Assembly: GCF_004801415.1 (NCBI RefSeq)
Contig: NZ_SSNX01000007.1
Span: 62,001-126,000, forward strand
Source: Deinococcus sp. KSM4-11
Lineage (GTDB): Bacteria > Deinococcota > Deinococci > Deinococcales > Deinococcaceae
DNA length: 64,000 nucleotides
Reading direction: 5' to 3'
The translations under genes were made by a program, and so were the position numbers. Under the pieces are notes generated by a model. It did not search any database, was not told where the DNA came from, and saw only the letters and a list, made by a program, of their open reading frames with translations. This document shows, in pieces, positions 9,492-19,291 of this stretch; position 1 is the stretch's first letter; each line of letters begins with the position of its first letter.

Positions 9492-9857
9492 GGTGCGTCT
9501 GACCATGGACGCTGGGCCGGGCCCTGTCAAGGCGACCGCGCCCGCCCGGCACGGGCGCGCCCCCACCGTGATGGGGCGGGGGCGCGGGGTGGGTCTGGCT
9601 TGGGGCTTCTCAGTCCCTCCGGTTCGAACTGCGAACACACCACGGCGCTCTCGTTCCGGTGACAGCATAATACGCCCGGTGCGTAATCATGTCAACCCCA
9701 TCTGTGAATGCCGCCTGAGTACGAATAGTGAGCGGGATCAAAATTCAGCGTCGAGCAGAGCTAAGCCTGCTTCCAGCAGAGCGTATATACAGCGGCTCCG
9801 CCATCATGCCTACCCGCCCGATTCGCCTTGCGCTGCGCCGTCCTGCACCATGACTCC
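9492..9857. other. Intergenic region with gntR promoter and leader hairpin
   Basis: Holds the minus-strand promoter (9667-9695), a GC-rich hairpin in the predicted gntR leader (9-bp arms 9556-9564 and 9578-9586), and upstream sequence of the GNAT gene. No gene supported. Confidence 0.5.
9667..9695 (-). promoter_or_regulatory. Near-consensus sigma-70 promoter with internal palindrome (gntR)
   Basis: TTGACA (9695-9690), 17-bp spacer, TATTAT (9672-9667), read on the minus strand. The spacer contains TACGC-ACCGG-GCGTA, an inverted repeat overlapping the promoter core, a good position for an autorepressor. It would give a leader of about 165 nt before the gntR start at 9491. Confidence 0.75.
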
Positions 9858-10784
9858 ATGACCACTCCCTTTCAGCATCCCGAGGACACGCCGTTGACGC
9901 TACGCCCCTTCCAGAACGCCGACGCGGAAGCCGTCGCCGCGCTCGTCACGGCCGGAATGCGCGGCCACTGGACGTACCGACCGGAGCAGTTCTGCGAGAG
10001 TACGGATCCGCAGTACCGCCGTCTGGTCGCGCTGCACGGCGACCACATCGTCGCCACCGCCCACCTGTTCCCCTTCGGGCCCGCCACCCCGGACGCCCTG
10101 CGCCTTGACCTGGCGGGCGACGGCGTGGCCTTCACGCCGCTGTACCTGGCGCTGCTGGCCGGGCTTCCGGCTGGGTTCACGCGCATGCTTGGCGTGACCC
10201 GCGAGGACTTTCCCGAGACCATGGGGTTCTTCCACGCGGCGGGCTTCCGCAACGCCTGGCAGTCGTGGGGCGCCCACCTGGATCTGGCGGCCTTCGACCC
10301 GGCACCGTTCCAGCCGCTGGAGGAACGCCTGTTCCTGAGTGGGTATGAAACGCAGCAGCTGGACGACGAAGCGCCGGGCAGCGACTGGGACGTCCTGCAC
10401 CAGCTGCACCAGTTGGGCCTGCGTGACGCCCCGCGCAATCCCACCACGACGCCGGAGCCTCTGACCCGCGACGGCCTGCGGGAGACCATCCGGCGCGGAG
10501 AGGCGGCCTTCGTGACCCGCTGGCGTGGCCAGATCATCGCCAGCACCCGCCTGAGCGTGGAGGGGACGGAGGTCGAGAGCGAGCAGACCGTCACGCATCC
10601 GGAGCACCGAGCGCACGGCGTGGCCACGGCCCTCAAGGCACACGCCCTCGGCTGGGCCCGGGCGGCGGGCTACACGCACGCCGGCACCGGGGGCACCGTG
10701 CTGAACCTGCCCATGCTGCGCGTCAACGCCCGGCTCGGGTACCACCCCAGCCCCCTGTGGATCACCTGGGAACGCCTGGCCTGA
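9858..10784 (+). CDS. GNAT-family N-acetyltransferase (two GNAT-like halves)
   Basis: 308 residues. Both halves resemble GNAT folds: the first begins TLRPFQNADAEAVAALV and contains GVTREDFPETMGFFHAAGFRN; the second contains ESEQTVTHPEHRAHGVATALKAHALGWARAAGY, the acetyl-CoA binding beta4-alpha3 region, and ends with a YHPSPLWITWER-type C-terminus. The duplicated-domain form is common for acetyltransferases of unknown substrate. The ATG at 9858 is chosen because upstream codons (MRCAVLHHDS) do not fit. Substrate unknown. Confidence 0.8.
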   Translation: MTTPFQHPEDTPLTLRPFQNADAEAVAALVTAGMRGHWTYRPEQFCESTDPQYRRLVALHGDHIVATAHLFPFGPATPDALRLDLAGDGVAFTPLYLALLAGLPAGFTRMLGVTREDFPETMGFFHAAGFRNAWQSWGAHLDLAAFDPAPFQPLEERLFLSGYETQQLDDEAPGSDWDVLHQLHQLGLRDAPRNPTTTPEPLTRDGLRETIRRGEAAFVTRWRGQIIASTRLSVEGTEVESEQTVTHPEHRAHGVATALKAHALGWARAAGYTHAGTGGTVLNLPMLRVNARLGYHPSPLWITWERLA

Positions 10785-10876
10785 CCCCGCCGGTGCGGAG
10801 GCCCACCCCCCTGTCTCCCCCCGGTGTGCCCGGCCAGGGTGCCCACATCGACGGCCCTGGCCGGGTTCTCAGGCCC

Positions 10877-10882
10877 TATCCT
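10877..10882 (+). promoter_or_regulatory. -10 element for a leaderless GGDEF mRNA
   Basis: TATCCT seven bases before the ATG at 10890. Confidence 0.55.
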
Positions 10883-10889
10883 GAGAGGC

Positions 10890-11927
10890 ATGTCGGTGGA
10901 GGCTCCACCCGAGCAGCCCCTCGATCGCACCCGGCGCAGGAGCTACATCCTGATCTGCCTGGGCGCTCTCCTAACCTTCGCCTCGCTCGCCCTGATGACC
11001 CACGGCGCGCCCTCTGAACCGTACGCCATCGGCGCGGGGATCACGCTGGCCCTGCTGGTGGCCGCCCTGATGCCCCGGCTCACCGCCTCCCGGATGGACG
11101 CGTTGTTCGGCTGGTGCTCCGACCTCGGGGCCATCCTGTGCATCTGGGTCGTGGCGCACAACGCCGGGCCGTTCAGCGCGCAGAGCCTGCTGATCCTGAG
11201 TATCTTCCTGGTCGTCTGGTTCGGGGTGCTGACCAGTCGGGCCGCCATCGTCCGGGCAGTGCTGCTGGTCGCTGCGGTCGCCCTGATCGGAGCGCTGAGA
11301 CACCCGGCTGAGCCCACGCCCGTCGCGTGCTTCGCGTTCCTGGCCCTGCTGATCGGGCAGATGACCTCCAGCGGCCGGATCATCCGCGAGGAACTCAGCG
11401 AGAAGGCCCACTACGCGAACCTCGCCATGACCGACATGCTCACCGGACTCCTGAACCGCCGGGCCCTGCACGGCGCCTTGAACGCCCATTACGCTGGCCC
11501 CCGCAGCCGCCGGGGTGGAGTGGGCGTGCTGCTGCTCGACCTCGACCACTTCAAGAGCATCAACGACAACTACGGGCATGACGTGGGCGACAGCGTGCTC
11601 CAGCATGTCGCGGCGGTCCTGCGCGCCTGCGCCGGCCCGGAGGATCAAGTGGCCCGCTGGGGCGGCGAGGAATTCCTGATGCTGACGGTCGCGGCGGATC
11701 GCGCCGACCTCGAAGAGCGGGCCACGCAGATCATCCGCACGCTGCGCGCCATCCACAGCGGCCTGCCGCCCGTGACCGTCAGCGTGGGGATCGCGCACAC
11801 CAGCGAGGCGCCGGACGTGGACAGCCTGCTGCGCCTTGCGGACCGCCGCCTGTACCGCGCCAAGCGCGGTGGCCGCGACCGTCTGAACAAGGACACCCTG
11901 GTTCACCTGCCGGATCAGCTGTTCTGA
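10890..11927 (+). CDS. Membrane diguanylate cyclase (GGDEF domain)
   Basis: 345 residues. Residues 20-160 form five or six transmembrane helices without a recognisable sensor domain. Then comes a GGDEF domain: TDMLTGLLNRRAL (181-193), LLLDLDHFKSINDNYGH (214-230) and the active-site loop RWGGEEF (256-262). The catalytic GGEEF is intact, so it should make c-di-GMP. The inhibitory I-site RxxD five residues upstream is degenerate (GPED), so product inhibition may be lost. The start at 10890 fits a leaderless mRNA. Confidence 0.9.
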   Translation: MSVEAPPEQPLDRTRRRSYILICLGALLTFASLALMTHGAPSEPYAIGAGITLALLVAALMPRLTASRMDALFGWCSDLGAILCIWVVAHNAGPFSAQSLLILSIFLVVWFGVLTSRAAIVRAVLLVAAVALIGALRHPAEPTPVACFAFLALLIGQMTSSGRIIREELSEKAHYANLAMTDMLTGLLNRRALHGALNAHYAGPRSRRGGVGVLLLDLDHFKSINDNYGHDVGDSVLQHVAAVLRACAGPEDQVARWGGEEFLMLTVAADRADLEERATQIIRTLRAIHSGLPPVTVSVGIAHTSEAPDVDSLLRLADRRLYRAKRGGRDRLNKDTLVHLPDQLF

Positions 11928-11945
11928 CGACTGGGAACGGGGCGG

Positions 11946-12437
11946 TCAGCGTTTCGGCTGGGGTGGCGCGTAGCGCGTCACTCCCCCCGCCTGTTCGAAC
12001 GCGGCCTTCAACTCGGGCAGGGGCGTGGCGGGAACGCTGTGCGGATCGCCGGGCAGCGTGTGGGCATACACCTCCAGCGCGTCCGGGTAGCCGTCGCCAT
12101 CGGCGTCCTGATCGGCCCGGAGCACGGCGTACAGCAGCTCCGGGAATTTCGCCCTGCCTCCGGCCTGCGCGTCGGCCAGGAACGCCGTCCGGATGCTCTC
12201 GCCGAAGGGATTCCACGGGGCTCCACCCTCGTCCTTCACGTGGCAGAAGGTGCAGGCCATGACGCGCCGGTCGTATTCCCACAGCGGGTTGCCCTGGTCG
12301 TAATGCAGCTGCGGGATCGCCTGCAACCGGAACCGGGGCATGGCCAGCGCGGCAGGCAGGAACAGGATGACCAGCGCGGCCAGCACGCCCGGCAGCGCGC
12401 GGGTACACCGCTCACGGCGCGCTCCGGCTGACCTCAT
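11946..12437 (-). CDS. Exported CXXCH protein with calcium-loop-like segment
   Basis: 163 residues. A signal-anchor (GVLAALVILFLPAALA) precedes a single c-type heme motif CTFCH, then a DQDADGDGYPDALEVY segment resembling an EF-hand or thrombospondin-3-type calcium loop. Single-heme exported proteins with such loops are often found with DUF1501/DUF1800 proteins. It is the last gene of the ECF sigma operon, 41 bp after the DUF1501 gene, and converges on the GGDEF gene with 18 bp between. Start 12437 was chosen because it directly precedes the signal. Confidence 0.75.
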   Translation of the reverse strand: MRSAGARRERCTRALPGVLAALVILFLPAALAMPRFRLQAIPQLHYDQGNPLWEYDRRVMACTFCHVKDEGGAPWNPFGESIRTAFLADAQAGGRAKFPELLYAVLRADQDADGDGYPDALEVYAHTLPGDPHSVPATPLPELKAAFEQAGGVTRYAPPQPKR

Positions 12438-12478
12438 GCCGGGCAACCTCGGTTCCGGCTGGACGGTGCCTTCCGGGC

Positions 12479-13651
12479 TCACGCCACCCACGCTGGCCCC
12501 GTGAACTCCCCGTTCAGGATGCCGCGCGCGTCGAGCTTCAGCCACTTCGTCAGGGCCTCGGCGTACACGCCCCGGAAGTCCTGCCGGTACTTGATGTCGC
12601 CCTCCGACAGGTCTTCCAGATCCGGGCTGCTGCCGTGCACGCCGCCCTTGACGCCCTGCCCCAGCGCGAACATCACGCTCCCCTTGCCGTGGTCGGTGCC
12701 CGCCGAATCGTTTTCCGCCACCCGGCGACCGAACTCGGAGAAACCCATCACGATCACGTCATCGGCCAGTCCCTGCTTCTCCAGATCGGCGTGGAAGGCA
12801 GCCAGCCCGCCCGCCAGGGTGGCCAGCAGGTCGTCCTGCTCCCCCCGCTGCCCGGCATGCGTGTCGAAACTGCCCAGCGACAGGTACAGCACCCGCTGTC
12901 CCACGCCCGCCGCGATCAGCCGCGCGGTGTCGCGCAGCTGGGCCGCGAAGGGCGTGTCTGGATACGCCGCGCCCGCCCTGTACTTCTGAACATTGCGCTG
13001 CACGCGCGCCGTGTTGGTCATCATCTGCCGCGTGGCGCGCACCAGGTACTCGGCCTCACCGCTGCGGGGCACGCCCAGCAGCTGGTGGAAGGCGTCGTCC
13101 AGGCCGCCCGGCAACTTGAGCTGGAAACTGTCCACGCTGGCAATACTGGGCAGGCTGAAGTCCCGCGCGATCAGGGCCTGCGGCGTGGCGGTGCCGATGT
13201 TGCTGGCACAGAAGGGATCGCCGATGGTGTCCGCGATCCGCCCTATCCAGCCCTCCGCCTGCGCCTGCGCGGGATCTGCCGTGTGCCAGATGGCCATGCT
13301 GGCAAAATGGCTGCGGTTCGGGTTCGGGTAACCCACGTTCTCAATCCACGCGAACGTCCCGGCGTCCCACAGCGGCATCAGCGGCTTCAGCGAGGGGTGC
13401 ATGCCCAGGTCGCCGCTCAGGGTCAGCACGTCCTTTTTCGGAATGGCGATGTTCGGCCGCGCGGCGTAGTACGCGCCGTTCGAGTACGGAATCAGCGTGT
13501 TCAGCCCGTCGTTCCCGCCCGTGAGCTGGATGACCACCAGGGTCTTGCTGCCGCCCGCCTGCGTGGCGGCGCGGGCCAGGAAGCCGGGCATGCCGCTGGT
13601 CGCGGCGACGGCCAGAGCGGACAGTTTCAGGAAATCGCGTCGGTTCGTCAT
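12479..13651 (-). CDS. DUF1501 protein (Tat-exported, sulfatase-like)
   Basis: 390 residues with an N-terminal twin-arginine signal ([20 protein letters not shown]) and the DUF1501 signature [18 protein letters not shown] near residue 40. Further family segments are [30 protein letters not shown] and [15 protein letters not shown]. The fold is alkaline-phosphatase/sulfatase-like but the reaction is unknown. DUF1501 genes are typically paired with DUF1800, as here (47 bp apart, same strand). Confidence 0.93.
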   Translation of the reverse strand: MTNRRDFLKLSALAVAATSGMPGFLARAATQAGGSKTLVVIQLTGGNDGLNTLIPYSNGAYYAARPNIAIPKKDVLTLSGDLGMHPSLKPLMPLWDAGTFAWIENVGYPNPNRSHFASMAIWHTADPAQAQAEGWIGRIADTIGDPFCASNIGTATPQALIARDFSLPSIASVDSFQLKLPGGLDDAFHQLLGVPRSGEAEYLVRATRQMMTNTARVQRNVQKYRAGAAYPDTPFAAQLRDTARLIAAGVGQRVLYLSLGSFDTHAGQRGEQDDLLATLAGGLAAFHADLEKQGLADDVIVMGFSEFGRRVAENDSAGTDHGKGSVMFALGQGVKGGVHGSSPDLEDLSEGDIKYRQDFRGVYAEALTKWLKLDARGILNGEFTGPAWVA

Positions 13652-13698
13652 GGATGACCTCGGAAGGAAGCAGGAGGAACAGCCAGTGCTGTCCCCGT

Positions 13699-14964
13699 TC
13701 AGGCGAGCTGGAATTCAGGGCTGATCAGCGACAGGTACGTGCGCTGGCGCGGGTTCAGGCCACTCAGGGCACCGGCTACGGCGGGGCGTTCGCTGCCCAG
13801 CAGCGCGAGGTCGCCGGGAGCCCGGATCAGGTCGGGAGCGGTCTTGCCGAGGGTCAGGGCGGCGGCCAGCTGGATTCGCAACAGCAGGGTGGAGTCGTTG
13901 ATCCACTCGCGGCCCCCGTCCCAGCCCTTCACAGATGGCGGGTGCAGCAGCTGCTGGCCCATACGCTGCGCGGCCTGACTGAGGTTCACCACGGCCTTCG
14001 GCTCCAGTTCCGGTTGCCCCAGGATCCGCACGGCCGCCACCGCGTACTCGACCGGGGAGCGCACGATCCGGCTCCGGCTGGCGTAGAAGACCTGGCTGGA
14101 GAGCAGCTCGGCCAGTACCGCGCCCACGTTGCCCCCGGTGCGCTGCCAGGTCTGGGCACTGCCCTGCACGGCAGCCTCGTCGGGCACGTCGCTCACGAAG
14201 GCGCGGTGCAGTTTGCGCGACACGAACACGGCCGTCTGCGGGTGCGAGGCGGCCATCCGGACGATGTCCTCGGGAGTGAAGTTCCCCGACTGACCCAGGT
14301 AGGTCTTGCGGCCGTCGTCGTGCTGGCGCGGGGTGGCGACGAATGCCTGCGGCTCCAGATAGTGCTTGTTGCCGCGTCCGCCTGTGAAGGTCCAGCCGCT
14401 CAGAGCGCGGGCACCCTCGTGCACGTCCTGCTCGGTGTAGTGCCCGATCCCGGTCGTGAACAGTTCCAGCAGCTCGCGGCTGAAGTTCTCGTTGGGTTTG
14501 CCCTTCCTGTTCTGGTCGTTGTCCAGGTAACGCAGCATGGCCGGGGTCTGGGCGACCGCCAGCGCGAACTGCGGAAAGCTGGCCGTCGCCGCGTGCGCGC
14601 GCAGCACCGTCAGGTAGCCGGTCAGCGCCGAGAGGTTCTTGACCTTGTCGGTGCCGATCACGAAGTGGTTGCTCCAGGTCAGGGCGAGCTTCTCGCGCAA
14701 TGGGTGCGGGCCGTAGATCAGCTCGTACAGCCACGCGGCGCGGTTCAGCTGCTCCGCCGCACCGAAGGTCGCCCCGGTTCGCGGATCGAAGGGGTTGGAG
14801 GGTGCCAGCGACTGGTCGAAGGCCAGCGCCTCGCGGGCCACCTCTGCCGCCGGGCGGCCGGTGAGTGCCCGGATGCGGGCCTCGGTCGCGCCGAAGGCGG
14901 TGCGGCGCAGGAAATGGGCGGCGTCCTCGGCCGAGAGGCTGGTCTGGTAGGGGGTCAGGGTCAT
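13699..14964 (-). CDS. DUF1800 protein
   Basis: 421 residues matching DUF1800: [12 protein letters not shown] near the N-terminus, [52 protein letters not shown] and the C-terminal [13 protein letters not shown]. The HF motif and the Asn-Phe-Ser-Arg-Glu-Leu-Leu-Glu block are diagnostic. Function is unknown; it is usually coupled with DUF1501. The start at 14964 removes an Arg/Pro-rich extension. Middle of the ECF operon. Confidence 0.93.
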   Translation of the reverse strand: MTLTPYQTSLSAEDAAHFLRRTAFGATEARIRALTGRPAAEVAREALAFDQSLAPSNPFDPRTGATFGAAEQLNRAAWLYELIYGPHPLREKLALTWSNHFVIGTDKVKNLSALTGYLTVLRAHAATASFPQFALAVAQTPAMLRYLDNDQNRKGKPNENFSRELLELFTTGIGHYTEQDVHEGARALSGWTFTGGRGNKHYLEPQAFVATPRQHDDGRKTYLGQSGNFTPEDIVRMAASHPQTAVFVSRKLHRAFVSDVPDEAAVQGSAQTWQRTGGNVGAVLAELLSSQVFYASRSRIVRSPVEYAVAAVRILGQPELEPKAVVNLSQAAQRMGQQLLHPPSVKGWDGGREWINDSTLLLRIQLAAALTLGKTAPDLIRAPGDLALLGSERPAVAGALSGLNPRQRTYLSLISPEFQLA

Positions 14965-14989
14965 GGATCTCCTCGGGGCGGCGCGGCCC

Positions 14990-15772
14990 TTACTGCTTGG
15001 AGCCTTCGGGGCTCGCAAAAGTTCCCAGCCCCGCCGGATCGATCCCGCTGATCCCCGCGAGGGCCGCCTCCAGCGCGCCCTGCGGCAGGTTCCCGACCAG
15101 CCACACGAAACCCGCGCCCACCCGCCGGGACGCCACGCCCGGCGCGGCCTTCACGTTGCGGGGCGCGGTGACCAGCGCCAGCACGTTCACGCCGTCCGTC
15201 AGGGAGATGGTCAGGCCGCCGTCGGCCCGGGCCGTCACGCCGGAAGGCTCGAAGCCTGCCGGGAGCACCAGACCGGGCAGGGCCTGCGCCACGGCTGCAT
15301 GCAGGGCCGCCGGTTGCGTGACCACAGCCGCCTCCACCCGGATCGGTTTCGGATTCACCTTCACGAACTCCGCCCGCCGGGCCAGCTCGCCGGTCGCGGT
15401 GCGTTCCTCGTAGGCGAGCGGGATGTTCCACACCTGGTCCACCCACAGCGACCAGCGGGCGCGCGTGCCCACCCTGGGCAGCAGGTCGAAGCGCACCGTG
15501 GGCCGCCCGGCCACCGCGCCGCCGTCTGCCCGCGATACCGAGAAATTCCGCGTGATCAGGGCCGGCGTGAAGGCCACCAGCGGCAGGCGGCGGGCGGTGC
15601 GGGTGGGCACCGCGCGGGGCGGGAACAGCACGGTGATGGTGACCTCGCCGCGCGCCTCCAGGGTGCGCGCCTGGCGCAGCGCGGCGAGCAGGTCGTCCAT
15701 GTCGGTCGCGCCCGCCCAAGTGCTTGTCGAGGGAATCAGCAGCGCCGTCAGCAGCAGTCCGGCGCGCTTCAC
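14990..15772 (-). CDS. MucB/RseB-like exported sigma regulator or lipid-sensing protein
   Basis: 260 residues. The signal peptide is [19 protein letters not shown]. The mature part ([43 protein letters not shown]) resembles the beta-rich N-terminal lipoprotein-like domain of MucB/RseB that detects envelope stress. A C-terminal domain ends [20 protein letters not shown]. The GTG start at 15772 overlaps the stop of the upstream membrane protein (GTGA). Position after sigma factor and a membrane protein supports an envelope-stress sensing role; similarity judged by eye. Confidence 0.7.
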   Translation of the reverse strand: MKRAGLLLTALLIPSTSTWAGATDMDDLLAALRQARTLEARGEVTITVLFPPRAVPTRTARRLPLVAFTPALITRNFSVSRADGGAVAGRPTVRFDLLPRVGTRARWSLWVDQVWNIPLAYEERTATGELARRAEFVKVNPKPIRVEAAVVTQPAALHAAVAQALPGLVLPAGFEPSGVTARADGGLTISLTDGVNVLALVTAPRNVKAAPGVASRRVGAGFVWLVGNLPQGALEAALAGISGIDPAGLGTFASPEGSKQ

Positions 15773-16026
15773 CAGCCGTCTCCGGCTGCCGACTGGTACG
15801 CGTCGTAGGCGGCGCTGGCGGGCAGCGGGGTGTCCGGATGGGTGACCAGCAGGCCGGTCACGACGGCCGCCGAGGCCAGCAGCGCCGATACCCACCCCGC
15901 CCGGAGCTGTCTCCGGTGAGTCTGCCGCTGCCGGTGTCCGGCCAGGAAGCGCGCGGCAGCGCCCTCGTCGGCGGGCGTCAGGGCGCGGGCCTGCGCGAAC
16001 AGGTCATCGAGTTCGTGGTCATGCAT
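15769..16026 (-). CDS. Small single-span membrane protein, probable anti-sigma factor
   Basis: 85 residues: about 48 cytoplasmic residues with acidic helix (HELDDLFAQARAL) and basic stretch, one transmembrane helix (WVSALLASAAVVTGLLV), then a short outside tail. It lacks the zinc-binding HX3CX2C of ZAS anti-sigma factors. It lies between the ECF sigma gene and a MucB/RseB-like gene, the standard anti-sigma position, so that role is inferred from context only. Confidence 0.65.
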   Translation of the reverse strand: MHDHELDDLFAQARALTPADEGAAARFLAGHRQRQTHRRQLRAGWVSALLASAAVVTGLLVTHPDTPLPASAAYDAYQSAAGDGW

Positions 16027-16065
16027 GGTCTGGCCTCGGTGCCGCAACGGGAGAGAAGAGGAGGC

Positions 16066-16620
16066 TCATGGGCGCACGCCCGCGCGGATCAGCAGGTCGC
16101 GCAGCGCCGCGCGGCCCCGGTTGATGCGGCTCTTGACGGTGCCCAGCTCCACCCCGGTCAGCGCCGCGATCTCGGCGTACTCTAGGCCGGAGATCTCGCG
16201 CAGCGTCACCGCCTCCCGCTGGTCCGGCGGCAGGGTGCCCAGCGCGTGGGTCAGCCGGGCGCGCAGGTCGTGCTGCTCGCCGGCGCGCACCGGGCTGTGC
16301 GGCGCGGCGGGTTCCAGGGCCTGGTCGAAGGGAATGGTGGGCCGGGTGGCCAGCGCCCTGTAACAGGCGTTGAGGGTCACGCGGTGCAGCCAGGTCGAGA
16401 GCTGCGCCTCGCCCCGGAACGCCTTCAGGCCGCGGTGGAGTGCGATGAAGACCTCCTGCACCACGTCGTCCGCCGCGCCAGGGCCGACGGTCAGCGCCGC
16501 CAGCCGGTGGATCGCCGGAGCGTGCCGCGTCACGAGCGCCTCAAAGGCCCGCTCGTCCCGCACGGCGAGGCGGACGAGCTGGTCGTCGGGAAGGGTGGCA
16601 AGTGGGTCATTCAAGGTCAC
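16066..16620 (-). CDS. ECF-type RNA polymerase sigma factor
   Basis: 184 residues with sigma region 2 ([34 protein letters not shown]) and region 4 ([44 protein letters not shown]). Regions 1.1 and 3 are missing, as in group 4 sigma factors. The GTG at 16620 has AAGGA upstream and a typical length. First gene of a six-gene minus-strand operon running to 11946. A GGAAC-N16-GTCTC element just upstream suggests positive autoregulation. Confidence 0.93.
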   Translation of the reverse strand: MTLNDPLATLPDDQLVRLAVRDERAFEALVTRHAPAIHRLAALTVGPGAADDVVQEVFIALHRGLKAFRGEAQLSTWLHRVTLNACYRALATRPTIPFDQALEPAAPHSPVRAGEQHDLRARLTHALGTLPPDQREAVTLREISGLEYAEIAALTGVELGTVKSRINRGRAALRDLLIRAGVRP

Positions 16621-16631
16621 CTCATTCCTTA

Positions 16632-16657
16632 GAGACCGTTCGCCGCCGGAAAGTTCC
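16632..16657 (-). promoter_or_regulatory. Candidate ECF-sigma promoter
   Basis: On the minus strand GGAAC (16657-16653), 16-bp spacer, GTCTC (16636-16632), the -35/-10 arrangement typical for ECF sigma factors. It ends 11 bases before the sigma gene GTG and lies just beyond the stop of the upstream hydrolase gene, so the operon can be transcribed on its own. Confidence 0.6.
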
Positions 16658-16663
16658 CTGACC

Positions 16664-17752
16664 TCAGGAGCGGGGGGTGGCGCGGGCGTGCACCTCGACC
16701 TTCGCGGCCAGCGTCCGGTAGAACTCCGGGCGTTGCAGGTACGCCAGGTGCCCGGCCTGTACGTTCCCGCCCAGCGGGAAGGCAGTGTCGTGCGCGCCCG
16801 GCACCACGTCGGACGCGGGGAAGCTGAGCAGGTCACTTTCGCTCCAGACGTTCCAGAAGTAGCCCAGGTGCGGCCCGTCGGCGGGAAAGGGCGTGTCCTG
16901 CGGCGCTCCGCCGACCGTCAGGCCCAGTTCCACGAACGGCCCCACCTGACTGCCCACCGCGCACCACACGTCCACCCGCACGTCCCGCAGCTCCGGCGCG
17001 GCGGGCAGGAAGGCGCTGAGCACGTCGTAGAGCAGCACCCCGCCCAGGCTGTGCGTGAGCACCACCAGCGGTTCGGCGCTGTGCTGGCGGGACGCGTGCG
17101 CGCGGGCCAGCGCTTCCATGATCCGCTGCGGAATGGGGCCGGGCGCGTCCGGCGTGCCGCGCCGGTCGAGGTACACCAGCAGGTCCCCCAGGAAGATCGG
17201 CACGAACGACGTGATGGGTCGGCGGACCGTCAATAGCGCCCGCGAGAGGTTGCGTTGCCGCTGCACCACCAGCGGCGCGGGCAGGTGAGGCCGCCGGGTG
17301 GGCGTCAGGGCCGGCAGGCGGGACAGGGCGGCGGCCTCCAGGAACGGCCACGCCTGGCCCAGGGGCAGGCCGCGCGCGACCTCGGTCAGATTCACGTCCC
17401 GCGCCACGCTCCACGCCGCGCGGATCACGGCCGGCCACGTTCCCGCAGGCGTGCGGGCCAGCAGGCGCGATTCCAGCATTTCCCCGAGCGCGTCCCCGCA
17501 GGGCAGCCCTCCGTCCGATGTCCCGGGCGGCGGCGGCAGGGCGGGCGCGTGGTGGGCGCCCAGATCCCCCCAGTACACCGGCTGGATGTCCACGTCATCC
17601 GGAGCGTCCGGGCGCAGCACCGGCGCGACCGTGCCCTGCAGGCTGGCGTGGATGGCGGGCCAGCGCAGGCCCTGCGTGACCCGCCGCACGGAGGCCCACT
17701 CCGGATCGTGCTCCTCGCGCACCGCGACTCCATGAATGAACAGCACCGGCAT
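16664..17752 (-). CDS. Alpha/beta-hydrolase-fold protein
   Basis: 362 residues. [11 protein letters not shown] at the N-terminus is the first strand with the oxyanion-hole [15 protein letters not shown] (233-245) contains the nucleophile elbow with Ser at 235. A C-terminal acid/His is suggested by SESDLL and [11 protein letters not shown]. This resembles lipase- or esterase-like serine hydrolases. No signal peptide, so probably cytoplasmic. The start has TAGTCT five bases upstream, compatible with a leaderless mRNA, and diverges from the DtxR-family gene. Confidence 0.8.
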   Translation of the reverse strand: MPVLFIHGVAVREEHDPEWASVRRVTQGLRWPAIHASLQGTVAPVLRPDAPDDVDIQPVYWGDLGAHHAPALPPPPGTSDGGLPCGDALGEMLESRLLARTPAGTWPAVIRAAWSVARDVNLTEVARGLPLGQAWPFLEAAALSRLPALTPTRRPHLPAPLVVQRQRNLSRALLTVRRPITSFVPIFLGDLLVYLDRRGTPDAPGPIPQRIMEALARAHASRQHSAEPLVVLTHSLGGVLLYDVLSAFLPAAPELRDVRVDVWCAVGSQVGPFVELGLTVGGAPQDTPFPADGPHLGYFWNVWSESDLLSFPASDVVPGAHDTAFPLGGNVQAGHLAYLQRPEFYRTLAAKVEVHARATPRS

Positions 17753-17778
17753 AGCTCAGACTACCTGCCCGCACCCGC

Positions 17779-17784
17779 TAGACT
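17779..17784 (+). promoter_or_regulatory. -10 element of DtxR-family gene
   Basis: TAGACT six bases before the ATG at 17791 (leaderless arrangement). The divergent hydrolase gene has TAGTCT at 17763-17758. Confidence 0.55.
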
Positions 17785-17790
17785 GCGTGC

Positions 17791-18464
<674 letters not shown>

Positions 18465-18468
<4 letters not shown>

Positions 18469-19199
18469 GCCGATCCATTCTGGATGCCCGTCGACAGCAG
18501 CAGAAACGCACCCGCGCCCTGCGCTGGTGCCTCGTTCTTCTGATCGTGGTCGTGGGGCTGGCTCTGGCGCTGTATATCTCCAGGGCACCATCGTCATCGG
18601 GTGGTTCGTCGTCCGGTTCACGCCCGCACCCGGCGCCGGCCGCAATGGTCAGCGGCCCGGCCCGCGTGCTGGACGGCGACACCCTGGACATTCACGGCAC
18701 CCGCGTGCGCCTGTACGGCATCGATGCGCCCGAACACGACCAGACGTGTCGGCGGGCCGGGAAGACTTACTCCTGCGGGCAGGAGGCGGCCACCGCGCTG
18801 CGCGGACTGCTGGGCCAGCGCACGGTGGTCTGCCAGCGGCGCGACACCGACCGGTACGGCCGCACCGTCGCCGTGTGCCGCGTGAATGGCACCGACGTGA
18901 ACGGCTGGATGGTGTCGCAGGGCCACGCCCTGGCCTACCGCCAGTACAGCACCGACTACGTGCCGCAGGAGACGGCCGCCCGCGCCGCGAAACGCGGCCT
19001 GCACGCCGGCACCTACGTGAATCCGGCGGACTTCCGGAACGGAGAGACCACCCCGGCTCCGGTCGGTGCTTCGGCGCGGCGCACTCCGTACGCCTCCTGT
19101 GCGCAGGCCCGCGCCGCCGGCCGCACCCCGATCCTGCGCGGTGAGGGCGGCTACAACGCCAAACTTGACGGGGACGGCGACGGGAAGATGTGCGAATGA
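18465..19199 (+). CDS. Membrane-anchored thermonuclease (SNase fold) with Excalibur-like tail
   Basis: 244 residues. One N-terminal transmembrane helix ([17 protein letters not shown]) is followed by a Ser/Gly linker. The staphylococcal-nuclease domain has [23 protein letters not shown] (active-site Arg and Asp/Glu), [12 protein letters not shown] and [16 protein letters not shown]. The tail [22 protein letters not shown] with [10 protein letters not shown] is an Excalibur calcium-binding motif. An extracytoplasmic, Ca-dependent nuclease is likely. Coupled to the DtxR-family gene by a 4-bp overlap. Confidence 0.92.
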
Positions 19200-19291
19200 C
19201 GGTGGGTCGGCGTGACCCGCGGTGCTCCTGTAAGGTCAGGTCTCGGCCGGAATCGGATCAGCGGCGTGGGAAGGGCCTTCAGGCCACCGGA

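Noticed and set aside
19204..19218. Hairpin GGGTC-N5-GACCC between nuclease and kinase genes as terminator
   Set aside because: Only 5 bp and no U-run; too weak to call.
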